Shown here piece after piece: positions 30,514-39,008 of a stretch of DNA of 64,000 bases. The translations under genes were made by a program, and so were the position numbers. Source of the DNA: Lentibacillus persicus. GTDB taxonomy: Bacteria > Bacillota > Bacilli > Bacillales > Amphibacillaceae. Under the pieces are notes generated by a model. The model searched no databases. It was not told the DNA's origin and saw only the letters and a program-made list of their open reading frames with translations. Numbering within the stretch: position 1 is the first letter of the stretch; the number at the start of each line of letters is the position of its first letter. Location of the stretch: assembly GCF_900112705.1 (NCBI RefSeq), contig NZ_FOMR01000010.1, forward strand, positions 1 to 64,000, given 5' to 3'.

Positions 30514-31937
30514 GTGTTGAACATTTCGGTAGCGAGACTGTTGGTGCCCATAGCAGGAGTTGATTTGATGTCGTTTTTTCTAGCGCATAAATATTTGTAT
30601 TTTTTTAAATAATGTAACTGAGATAATTTGATCTGTGCAATCCATCTTCCTTGGGTGTCTCTACAAAACTCTAGATAATGGCATTGGATTTTGCTCCCCT
30701 AGCGGTAAAGGTGAAAGTCCAATTTTTCCTCCATAGCAAAAAACTTGACGGACCATGCTCTGCACGGTTGATCTCAATTTCCAAGCGGCCGTCCTTTTAA
30801 ATAAGCTTCTAAATGTTACCACTGTTTACAACATATTGATCGCTTGGCTAAGAGCACTTTTGGCAGCACACGAGATGTCTGTGCCTGAAGTCTTGAGCAA
30901 CCTCCCACACTGGTTGGCTGTGCTACATACGCTTAACACAGCGTGGTTGGGGGACTTGCCATTTTTTAATCTATTTACAATGTCAAACAGTAAGCATTCC
31001 CAAAAATTGTTATATTTAATATTGTAATTAAATGAAAACATCCATAGAACAAATTTAAAAGTGGTCAATAGCTTCCTCTTTACAAGATAGGAGTAAGCGT
31101 CGAATAAAATATGCGTATTAACCGTAACTCATTGATGTGATAATCGTCTTAGAGATTCATCTAAGAGATTTTTTCGATGATCCAAAAAGAAAAAGAATAA
31201 TGGTAAACACGGTATGATGCCTGGAAAGAAAGTGGGCAAATCGATTATGGAGAGGAGCCGGAACCAAGACGTCAAAAGTCAACAAAATTATTATTGGATT
31301 CAAGCATTGCCTGACTTCGCATAATGTACTACGGGAGTGAAAACAAAAGAAGGGTTGGCCTTCTGTAAGCCGCTTCTACACGCTCAAGTTCTTCCCGAGG
31401 TATTAAATATCCCAATGTTTTCCAAAAAGGCGTATTCACCCGATTTGCGACATTGTCTATACATTTACTAGGTATGTATGATTTGGCTGCACCATGAGTA
31501 CGTGTTTACCGCAAGATTTATATTTTACACGAGATATTCTGGCATGAAGTAAAGTTTGTTATCGCTAAAAATCAAGATGTCACAATGTGCGATTTTGGTC
31601 TTGAATATTGAATTTTATACCCTGGTTTTCCCAGTTAGGGCATGTAAATTCAAAACCTTCTAGTTGTTCGATATAACAAACAAAGTGCGATGAGAATATA
31701 TTAATACTTCACTTTAAAACTTTTCATAAAGTTTACACTTCCGGATATTTTGGGGTTTTAATTCAGTATACGCCTCTAGATATTATAAAACCTGTTTTTT
31801 AGCAATAAGTTATTAATTTTCTTGAATTTTGCTTATAACGCCAACTCTCTAATCCTTTCTAGTTAAAATATTAATTCACTGGTACACAAATTAATATATT
31901 AGTAGGTTTTCGAAAAGAATTTTTTTTCTAAATAAAC
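30514..31937. other. Long gene-poor stretch with decayed coding fragments
   Basis: About 1.4 kb without a supportable gene. Short open patches with coding-like composition appear on both strands. One, at about 31219-31310 (plus), reads DAWKESGQIDYGEEPEPRR before a stop; another, about 31345-31445 (minus), reads LGYLIPREELERVEAAY. A 90-codon frame at 30755-31027 has no ribosome site and is contradicted by an overlapping frame on the other strand. I read this as relics at the left edge of an acquired island. No inverted repeats typical of insertion sequences were recognised. Confidence 0.5.
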
Positions 31938-31984
31938 TTTACAATTAGAAAAATTTGTAGTATGTTATATGTAAACGTTTTCTA
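31938..31984 (+). promoter_or_regulatory. Promoter and LacI-type operator of the island regulator
   Basis: TTTACA (31938-31943), 17 bp, TATGTT (31961-31966). TGTAAACGTTTTCTA (31970-31984) follows at once. The centre AAACGTTT is shared with the sites at 33130 and 41714. Confidence 0.7.
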
Positions 31985-32009
31985 AAGAATAAAATGAAGG
32001 TGAATTTAT

Positions 32010-33092
32010 TTGAAAAGAAAAACTATTAGCGACATTGCTAAGCTTGCTAACACCTCTACAGCAACTGTTTCAAGAGTTTTAAACAATAGTAACTATCCCG
32101 TTTCAGAAAGCCTAAGAAAAAAAGTATTGAATTCTGCAACAGAGTTAAAATATGTTCCTAATCTTGCAGGAAAACAACTTAAAACAAACGAGAGTAATGA
32201 AATAGGGGTTATAATTCCAAGTATATCAAATCCTTATTATGCTAAATTAATTTCAGGAATTGAATATGTGGCAAGCAGATGGAACAAGTATATACTTCTG
32301 TGCAATACTAACGAGGATTCTGATTTAGAAAAGAAATATTTAGAGTACCTTTGCCAAAAGCAAGTAAATGGGGTGATAATATCTTCAATTGGAGAAAATA
32401 CAGATTACTTAGAATATATGAAAAAAATTGGAATTGATATAGTAGCATTTGAACAAGATATTGACTTGGAATGTACCAAAGTAAACTTTAATTATTACAG
32501 AGGAGGCTATCTCGCGGCAAAACATTTAATTAATAACGGACATAATGACATTGGTTTTATCAGTGCTCCATTAAATAGACATAGCAGAAATAAAGTGTTT
32601 AGCGGTTTTATGGAGTGTTTAAAAGAATATAATATAACTCCAAATGATAATTTTATAAAAATTGGTCTAGATGAAAAAAAGATTACTGATACAGTATTTG
32701 AATATAATAACGGTCGAAAAATTATTGCGAGTTTATTAGACAAAAAGGCTGAAAATGGTTTGCCAAGTGCCATATTTTGTATTAACGATATGACTGCCAT
32801 CGGAGTTATGCAAAACTTGATGGAAAACAATATTAAAGTACCAGATGATATATCGGTAATGGGCTTTGATAATATCGATATTTGTGAAATGATCACTCCT
32901 TCTTTGTCCACAATAGACCAAAAAACTTTTCAAATGGGAGAATTAGCTGCTCAAACATTAATCCACATAATCAAAGAAGAGGAATCAATACCCGTTTCTA
33001 AATTATTAGAGCCTTATTTAGTTCAAAGAAGCTCTACTAAAATATTAAAAAGCGCAGCTAGAAAAAGTACAAATTACCAGTTAGAACTATAG
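32010..33092 (+). CDS. LacI-family transcriptional regulator
   Basis: A 360-residue repressor: helix-turn-helix TISDIAKLANTSTATVSRVLN (residues 4-24) and a sugar-binding effector domain after residue 60 (GVIIPSISNPYYAKL near 68). Start TTG at 32010 after GAAGGTGA. Its codons are AT-rich compared with rbsR, consistent with foreign origin. Palindromes before itself, before dctP and before uxuA suggest it controls TRAP transport and uronate use, with a uronate or its product as the likely inducer (inference). Confidence 0.88.
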   Translation: MKRKTISDIAKLANTSTATVSRVLNNSNYPVSESLRKKVLNSATELKYVPNLAGKQLKTNESNEIGVIIPSISNPYYAKLISGIEYVASRWNKYILLCNTNEDSDLEKKYLEYLCQKQVNGVIISSIGENTDYLEYMKKIGIDIVAFEQDIDLECTKVNFNYYRGGYLAAKHLINNGHNDIGFISAPLNRHSRNKVFSGFMECLKEYNITPNDNFIKIGLDEKKITDTVFEYNNGRKIIASLLDKKAENGLPSAIFCINDMTAIGVMQNLMENNIKVPDDISVMGFDNIDICEMITPSLSTIDQKTFQMGELAAQTLIHIIKEEESIPVSKLLEPYLVQRSSTKILKSAARKSTNYQLEL

Positions 33093-33129
33093 GAAGGTCA
33101 AAAAAACTTCTTATATTTTTAAAATCAAA

Positions 33130-33143
33130 AGTAAACGTTTACT
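33130..33143 (+). promoter_or_regulatory. LacI-type operator before dctP
   Basis: AGTAAACGTTTACT is a perfect 14-bp palindrome 67 bp upstream of dctP, with the same AAACGTTT centre as the operator before the LacI gene. Confidence 0.75.
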
Positions 33144-33210
33144 AGAAAGGGGGATCTAGTTAACCGCAGTTTGTTAAATAATCAGCTTTAAAACGAAGGG
33201 AGATTATATT

Positions 33211-34203
33211 ATGAAAAAGTTCTTACCACTTATGTTTATTGTTTTTATTGCAGTAATTATCGGGGGCTGCTCCCAATCTGGAAGTGGAGAAGAGTCGGGA
33301 GAGCCAGAAGAAGTAGTGTTAAGGCTCGCAGAGAATCAACCTGAAAATAATCCGGTTACCATTGCAATGAAAGAGTTTTCGGATATAGCTGAACAAAAAT
33401 CTGACGGCGAGGTAAAGATTGAAGTTTATCCAAATGCCCAACTAGGAGAGGAAACTGAAAATATTGACCAGGTCCAATCAGGAGAATTAGATATGGCAAG
33501 AGTAAACTCAGTTCCAGTAAGTCAGGTTGTAGGAGAGTTAAGTGTATTTACGCTTCCATATATATTTACTGATCAAGAACATAAATATCGAGTCCTTGAC
33601 GGGGAAATAGGAAAGGAAGTTTCAGAAAAATTCAAAGACCATGATTTAATAAACTTTGGGTATTTAGAAGCTGGGAGTAGGAATTTCTATACTACTGAGA
33701 AACCCATAAAATCAGTAGAGGATATGGAAGGAATGAAGATTAGAGTGCAACCCTCAGATATATCGGTACAAATGGTGGAATTACTGGGAGCTGTTCCAAC
33801 CCCAATGGATTATGGAGAGGTTTTCTCATCACTACAAACTGGAGTAATAGACGGAGCAGAAAATGACTTTGTTAGCTATCATACTTCAGGTCACTATGAA
33901 GTAGCACCATACTATACGCTTGATGGTCATTTAAGCCCACCAGCTTTGATTATTATGAATAAGGATACTTGGGAAGGTTTATCCGAAAAACACCAGAATG
34001 TGATTTCAGAAGCAGCTGATGAGGCGATAGAATTTGAAAGAGAGGAAATGAATAAAAGCCAAGAAGAGTTTAGAAAAGAGGTTGAGGAAGCCGGCACTGA
34101 AATATTTGAAGTTGATGTAGAAGAGTTTCAAGAAGCAGTAAGCCCTATTTACGAAGAAATGTCAGAATATGAAGAACTAATAGAAAGAGTGAGGGAGGAA
34201 TAA
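33211..34203 (+). CDS. TRAP transporter, substrate-binding lipoprotein (DctP)
   Basis: A 330-residue extracytoplasmic solute receptor. Signal peptide with lipobox IGGC (Cys near residue 20), then the DctP fold: the carboxylate-binding Arg lies in GMKIRVQPSD near 174, and GVIDGAENDF is near 210. TRAP receptors bind organic acids; the operon's uronate enzymes point to a hexuronate, though sialic acid or another acid sugar is possible given nagA/nagB. A strong hairpin separates it from dctQ, which would favour excess receptor over membrane subunits. Confidence 0.9.
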   Translation: MKKFLPLMFIVFIAVIIGGCSQSGSGEESGEPEEVVLRLAENQPENNPVTIAMKEFSDIAEQKSDGEVKIEVYPNAQLGEETENIDQVQSGELDMARVNSVPVSQVVGELSVFTLPYIFTDQEHKYRVLDGEIGKEVSEKFKDHDLINFGYLEAGSRNFYTTEKPIKSVEDMEGMKIRVQPSDISVQMVELLGAVPTPMDYGEVFSSLQTGVIDGAENDFVSYHTSGHYEVAPYYTLDGHLSPPALIIMNKDTWEGLSEKHQNVISEAADEAIEFEREEMNKSQEEFRKEVEEAGTEIFEVDVEEFQEAVSPIYEEMSEYEELIERVREE

Positions 34204-34215
34204 TAGAAGTAAAAA

Positions 34216-34270
34216 GTTAACTAGAAGTTGTGATTGATATAAAATTAATCAGTCACAACTTCTAGTTAAC
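34216..34270 (+). repeat. Perfect 18-bp inverted repeat between dctP and dctQ
   Basis: GTTAACTAGAAGTTGTGA pairs with TCACAACTTCTAGTTAAC around a 19-nt loop. No T-run follows; the dctQ ribosome site comes directly after. More likely an mRNA-stabilising or partial-attenuation hairpin than a full terminator. Confidence 0.85.
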
Positions 34271-34271
34271 T

Positions 34272-34289
34272 AAGGAGTGATATAAAATT
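34272..34289 (+). promoter_or_regulatory. Ribosome site facing an ATT codon (dctQ)
   Basis: AAGGAG (34272-34277) is followed by nine bases and then ATT (34287-34289). The frame from this ATT gives the expected DctQ N-terminus (KTFEKALNQFIYILDLLLG). The next standard starts (TTG 34359, ATG 34362) would remove about 24 residues and half of the first helix. Confidence 0.75.
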
Positions 34290-34778
34290 AAAACATTTGA
34301 GAAAGCTTTAAACCAGTTTATATATATATTAGACTTACTTCTCGGAGTTATACTATTCTTGATGCTGTTTATTATATTTAGTCAAGTAGTATTGAGATAT
34401 GTATTTAATTCCCCTTTAATATGGGCTGAGGAAGTGACTATGATCCTTCTTGTATGGTATGGATACCTTGCTATTAGTAAATTAGTCAAAGATAATGGTC
34501 ATATATCGATAGAATATTTTTACTCTTTGGCTAACAAAGTAATACAAAAATATCTAGATGTTTTTGTATGCATATTATTAATTATCTTTTCAATACTTAT
34601 GGTTAAATTCGGATTTGAGATGGTGTCCAATTCAATCGGTAAGAATTTTCCTGCCTCCCACTTGCCAAGGGTTATATTAAATTTACCAATACTTATTTCT
34701 GGATTGATAATAGTTGTATTTTCAGTAAATAATATTTTAAAAATATTATTAAAGTATGAAGTGGGTGGTGAAGATTAG
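34287..34778 (+). CDS. TRAP transporter, small membrane subunit (DctQ)
   Basis: About 163 residues with four hydrophobic helices, the usual DctQ length when counted from the ATT at 34287. Family signatures are QVVLRYVFNSPLIWAEEV near 35 and a conserved G-H in DNGHISIEYF near 72. Works with DctM to couple sodium or proton flow to uptake of the ligand held by DctP. It abuts dctM directly. The non-standard start is discussed among the findings. Confidence 0.85.
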   Translation: MKTFEKALNQFIYILDLLLGVILFLMLFIIFSQVVLRYVFNSPLIWAEEVTMILLVWYGYLAISKLVKDNGHISIEYFYSLANKVIQKYLDVFVCILLIIFSILMVKFGFEMVSNSIGKNFPASHLPRVILNLPILISGLIIVVFSVNNILKILLKYEVGGED

Positions 34779-36059
34779 ATGGAAGGAGCTTTAATATTAT
34801 TTAGCTTGCTATTCATTTTAATGTTTCTAAAGGTACCGATAGCATTTGCCTTAGGAATGTCGTCGGTTCTGACAGCATTAGTGTTTGATATTCCTCTGTT
34901 ATTACTTTTTCAAAATATGGTTAGTGGGATAAACAATTTTACATTTTTAGCAGTCCCTTTTTTTATCCTCGCTGCTCAAATAATGACAGATGGTGAAATC
35001 AGTGACAAAATCATGAACCTTGCTAAAGTTATTGTAGGGAAGATACGTGGTGGAACAGCTATGGTTAATGTTACATCAAGTATGTTTTTTGGGGGAGTGT
35101 CAGGTTCCTCAGTAGCCGATGTGTCTTCTATAGGCTCAATGCTAATACCAGCGATGAAAAAGCAAGGCTATGACAGTGACTATAGCGTTGCTGTTACTGT
35201 TACTTCCTCTGTTCAAGGGGTTATTATTCCTCCAAGTCAAAATATGATTTATTTTGCACTAGCTGCTGGTGGTATATCGATTGGTGATTTATTTATAGCT
35301 GGGATATTTCCAGGAGTTATTTTGGGAATTTCTTTACTGATTGTTACATATGTACTTGCAGTTATTAGAAAGTATCCTAAAGGACAAAGCTTTTCATTAA
35401 AAGAAAGCTTAAAAATAGCAAAAGATGCTATTCTTGGGATGGTAACCGCTTTAATAATCATAGGAGGTATAATATTCGGGGTCTTTACAGCGACGGAATC
35501 AGCAGCTGTGGCTGCAGTTTATGCGCTTATTATTACTGTTTTTGTATATAAAAATATGTCAATAAAGAAAGTGAAAAATATCTTATTTTCTTGCTCAAAA
35601 ACAGTTGGGATGATTGTAGCAATAATTGCTACTTCGTCTGCTTTTGGGTATGTTATGGCGTATTTAAGGATCCCGGATCAGGTAACAACATTTTTCTTAA
35701 ATATATCTAATAATCCGTTAATTCTTACGCTTTTAATACTTTTCTTATTGATTTTACTTGGTATGTTTATGGATATGGGCGTCCTTATTTTATTAGTAAC
35801 GCCAATCTTGTTACCAGTTGCTACAGAGATAGGTATTGATCCGATACACTTCGGGGTGATTATGGTCTTAACTTTAGGAATAGGATTATGCACACCTCCA
35901 GTAGGCACTTCGCTGTTTGTTGGCTGTGCTATTGGAGAATTACCAATTGAAAAATCAATTAAAGCTTTACTGCCATTTTATTTTGTTATGATAATGGCGG
36001 TATTAATAATTACGTTTATTCCAGAAATATCTTTATGGTTGCCCAGTGTAATAAATTAA
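34779..36059 (+). CDS. TRAP transporter, large membrane subunit (DctM)
   Basis: A 426-residue protein with about twelve helices. Family segments include VPFFILAAQIMTDGEIS near 58, the SSMFFGGVSGSSVADVSS turn near 100 and IPPSQNMIYFA near 149. It is the translocation channel. GGGTGGTGAAG precedes the ATG, which follows the dctQ stop. Confidence 0.93.
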   Translation: MEGALILFSLLFILMFLKVPIAFALGMSSVLTALVFDIPLLLLFQNMVSGINNFTFLAVPFFILAAQIMTDGEISDKIMNLAKVIVGKIRGGTAMVNVTSSMFFGGVSGSSVADVSSIGSMLIPAMKKQGYDSDYSVAVTVTSSVQGVIIPPSQNMIYFALAAGGISIGDLFIAGIFPGVILGISLLIVTYVLAVIRKYPKGQSFSLKESLKIAKDAILGMVTALIIIGGIIFGVFTATESAAVAAVYALIITVFVYKNMSIKKVKNILFSCSKTVGMIVAIIATSSAFGYVMAYLRIPDQVTTFFLNISNNPLILTLLILFLLILLGMFMDMGVLILLVTPILLPVATEIGIDPIHFGVIMVLTLGIGLCTPPVGTSLFVGCAIGELPIEKSIKALLPFYFVMIMAVLIITFIPEISLWLPSVIN

Positions 36060-36195
36060 TATAAGTTTATGTGCTAAAGCGTATATTATTACTACTGCAA
36101 ATTATATAGTAGTTTTAACATAAAATAAAATTAGGGGGGCAAAAGAAGAAAAGGTAGTACATTATCAAATATATATAATATTGGAGGATTTTAAA

Positions 36196-36921
36196 ATGGA
36201 TATTATAAAAGCTAAAGATGCTCAAGAATTGGGAAAGAAAGCAGCAGAATTAACTGCAAATTATTTAAATGATGCTATTAATAAAAAAGGACAAGCAAGA
36301 TTACTATTGGCTACTGGAAAATCTCAACTGACCACTCTTCAAGAATTATTGAAACAGAAAGTTGAGTGGAAACACGTTGAAGTTTTTCATTTAGATGAAT
36401 ATATAGGTCTTACAAGGGAACATGCTGCTAGTTTCCAAAAGTATATAGCGGAGAGATTTGTTGATAAATTAGAACTAAAAAAGGCTCACTACATAAGTGG
36501 GGATGAAGATGCAGAGAAAACAATAAAAAATCTCACAAACGAAATTCGCACAAGTCCTGTAGATGTGGCTCTTGTTGGTATCGGGGAAAATTCTCACATA
36601 GCTTTCAATGACCCACCAGCTGATTTTCAAACTAAAGAAGCCTTTATAAGAGTTAAGCTGGATGAGGTTGCTAGGGAACAGCAAGTTAAAGAAGGATGGT
36701 TTAGCTCTATAAATGATGTGCCCACTGAAGCAATAACAATGACGGTTTATCAGATAATGCAGAGTGAGAAAATAATTTCGTGTGTACCATATAAATCCAA
36801 AGCTAAAGCTGTAAAAAGAACATTGGAATCTGATTTGACTAATGAAATACCTGCTACAATCTTAAAAAGACACAACAATTGGTCTTTATTCTTAGATGAA
36901 GATTCCTCTTCATTATTATAA
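36196..36921 (+). CDS. nagB: Glucosamine-6-phosphate deaminase-like protein
   Basis: A 241-residue member of the NagB/6-phosphogluconolactonase fold. The LATGKSQ phosphate loop is near residue 35, the aldose-binding FHLDEYIGL near 62, and VALVGIGENSHIAFNDPPADF near 120, where the common Gly of G-ENGHIAF is Ser. The DPPADF variant differs from classical NagB (NEPGSS), so the exact substrate may be another amino sugar phosphate. The ATG at 36196 follows GGAGG; an in-frame start at 36181 overlaps it. No amino-sugar kinase or PTS is nearby. Confidence 0.75.
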   Translation: MDIIKAKDAQELGKKAAELTANYLNDAINKKGQARLLLATGKSQLTTLQELLKQKVEWKHVEVFHLDEYIGLTREHAASFQKYIAERFVDKLELKKAHYISGDEDAEKTIKNLTNEIRTSPVDVALVGIGENSHIAFNDPPADFQTKEAFIRVKLDEVAREQQVKEGWFSSINDVPTEAITMTVYQIMQSEKIISCVPYKSKAKAVKRTLESDLTNEIPATILKRHNNWSLFLDEDSSSLL

Positions 36922-37200
36922 TATTAGCACAAAATTTTTATTAGCTATTTATTGGAAGAAATCAAAAAATATGGTGACAAAATAGAGGAACGCTTGTATT
37001 TAACTACTATAGCTGACACCTGTTAATAAGATGGCTTTAATAGAAAAATAAAATTGAATTCTAATCCATTTGCTAAAGTGGATAAAGAAAAAAGTATCTT
37101 TCCCTATAGTTAGTATGTCGTACCTCTGTGTGTTACTAAAATGTAAATTGGATTCTGAAATATAACATGTTTGGAAATGTTAAGTGTACAAACAAAAAAG

Positions 37201-37219
37201 AGAGGAGGCGTCAGAGATT
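37201..37219 (+). promoter_or_regulatory. Ribosome site facing an ATT codon (nagA)
   Basis: AGAGGAGG (37201-37208) is followed by eight bases and ATT (37217-37219) in the nagA frame. The only standard start nearby is GTG at 37184, upstream of this ribosome site and without one of its own. Confidence 0.6.
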
Positions 37220-38377
37220 TCAAATCAAATAGAGGGTATACATTATAAAACGAATGAACCAATTAATGTGTATATTGAAAATGGAAAGATAAAAGAAATA
37301 AAGAAGCTATATTCGAATAGGAATACTAAAGAATTAGATATTATAGCTCCAGGGCTAATAGATCTACAAATAAATGGATTTAAAGGGATTGACTTTAATA
37401 ACGACCCCTTAAAATTAATAGAATGGGAAACTGTAACAAAGGAATTGTCAAAACATGGATTAACCTCATTTTACCCAACAATCATCACTAATTCGTTTGA
37501 GAATTTACAAAAAATTTTTCAATTAAATTATGAGTATTTAAGTAAGAGGTTTGAAAATAGCAATCTAATACAAGGTTTCCATCTAGAAGGTCCTTATATT
37601 TCTAAAGAAGACGGGCCTCGTGGAGCCCATAACATTAATTACGTCCGTTCACCTAATCTGATTGAATTTAAAAAATTACAAGAAACTTCAGGTAATCTTA
37701 TTAAAATATTAACTATATCACCTGAGTGGTCTACCTCAAATGATTTTATAAAAGAAGTTACTAAGACGGGTACTAAAATTGCACTAGGACATACGAGTGC
37801 GTCAGAAAACCAAATCAATCAAGCAATTCAGAGTGGAGCTTTATTTTCAACACACCTTGGGAACGGAACACATACTACCCTACCAAGGCATAACAACTAT
37901 TTATGGGATCAGTTAGCCGCAGAGGAATTATCAGCATCTGTAGTTGCAGATGGACATCACTTACCCCTTAACTTACTTAAGATTTTTAACAAAGTAAAAA
38001 AGGAGAAAATGTTTTTAGTCAGTGATTCTGTGGCATTGGCTGGGTTAGAACCTGGAGAGTATGAGACATTTGTAGGTGGAAAAGTACGGTTAACACATGA
38101 AAGAAAATTGCATCTGCATGATAATTCTAATATCTTGGCTGGGTCAGCAAAGTCCTTAATTGAGGGAGTATCACATTTAGTAAATAATCATATTTGTAGT
38201 CTTGCTGAAGCGTTAGATAAGGCTTCCGTAATACCAGCAAGTATAATGAATCTCCCTCAAAAATATGGAGTTACTGAAGGAAGTCCCGCAGATTTAATTC
38301 AAATTAGAGATGTTAATGGAATTATACAAATTACGAAAACTATAAAAAAAGGTCAAGTAATTTACGAGGGATCATAG
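37217..38377 (+). CDS. nagA: N-acetylglucosamine-6-phosphate deacetylase-like amidohydrolase
   Basis: About 386 residues of amidohydrolase barrel. APGLIDLQINGFKG near 44 has the Q-x-N found in E. coli-type NagA in place of H-x-H. Metal and substrate residues follow: HLEGPYIS near 122, LGHTSAS near 190, THLGNGTH near 210, DGHHLP near 244 and the catalytic Asp in VSDSVALAG near 269. It would remove acetyl from an N-acetylated sugar phosphate, feeding the nagB-like enzyme. The start is unclear: ATT at 37217 is best placed, GTG at 37184 is the alternative. Confidence 0.8.
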   Translation: MSNQIEGIHYKTNEPINVYIENGKIKEIKKLYSNRNTKELDIIAPGLIDLQINGFKGIDFNNDPLKLIEWETVTKELSKHGLTSFYPTIITNSFENLQKIFQLNYEYLSKRFENSNLIQGFHLEGPYISKEDGPRGAHNINYVRSPNLIEFKKLQETSGNLIKILTISPEWSTSNDFIKEVTKTGTKIALGHTSASENQINQAIQSGALFSTHLGNGTHTTLPRHNNYLWDQLAAEELSASVVADGHHLPLNLLKIFNKVKKEKMFLVSDSVALAGLEPGEYETFVGGKVRLTHERKLHLHDNSNILAGSAKSLIEGVSHLVNNHICSLAEALDKASVIPASIMNLPQKYGVTEGSPADLIQIRDVNGIIQITKTIKKGQVIYEGS

Positions 38378-39008
38378 TTACCTTCCATGTAATATATTGA
38401 AATGAAAAGAACTATTAGTGTGAAAAACTCAAAGGTTGATCGTTTCAAAAACTCTTAAGCTGCCGCCGCATTGACTTCCCAGGAAGAGAATTCTCACGCG
38501 ATAACCGGCCCGAGTTCAAGGTGAATACAGAGTAGTACCTATATATTTCGAAACTGCGTTAGAGTTTCATTTGGATGTAGGCTTTAACCATGCTAGACGA
38601 GCTGAAGATATCACCTATGGAACAGAGGAAAGGATAGTTGTTACAAAAGCAATCCACTCCTACTGGTTAGATGGGGGTGAGCGGTAACTCTTTGATAAAG
38701 AAAACAATAATTGTACAGGATCAATGTACGGTGCTCCATATTGGAACGAAGTTGAACATATTTCAGATGCAACCTCAAAGGGGGAATCCGATTTAAAACA
38801 AGATCTTTGTTAATAGTATTGAAAAATCAGTTGATAGGGAAACTAGACGATAAAAATTATGTTGGATTTTTACTTTTATTATGTATTAATTGATAATAAA
38901 TTAGTTAGGTCACTACAAAGGATAACATTAAAAACCTTAGCAATGCTAAGCTGATATGGAAGTTGTCACCTTTGGATTAATAAAATTGTATGAGGGTGGA
39001 TTGAAAAC
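38378..39008. pseudogene. Decayed coding stretch between nagA and uxaE
   Basis: About 630 bp. At about 38549-38685 (plus) a frame reads ETALEFHLDVGFNHARRAED then an open stretch to WLDGGER, a TAA, and the same frame continues LFDKENNNCTGSMYGAPYWN. This looks like the remains of one gene interrupted by a stop and without a proper start. The family was not recognised. More relic-like sequence precedes it around 38450-38540. Confidence 0.5.

Noticed and set aside
30755-31027. 90-codon plus-strand frame in the gene-poor stretch
   Set aside because: No ribosome site, low-complexity composition, overlapped by an equally long minus-strand frame at 30826-31068, and no recognisable domain.
33211-36059. 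TRAP transporter as the ectoine importer (TeaABC/UehABC type)
   Set aside because: It shares operator type and composition with the uronate island and lacks the TGTCGACAATCGACA site of the ectoine genes, which are 20 kb away.
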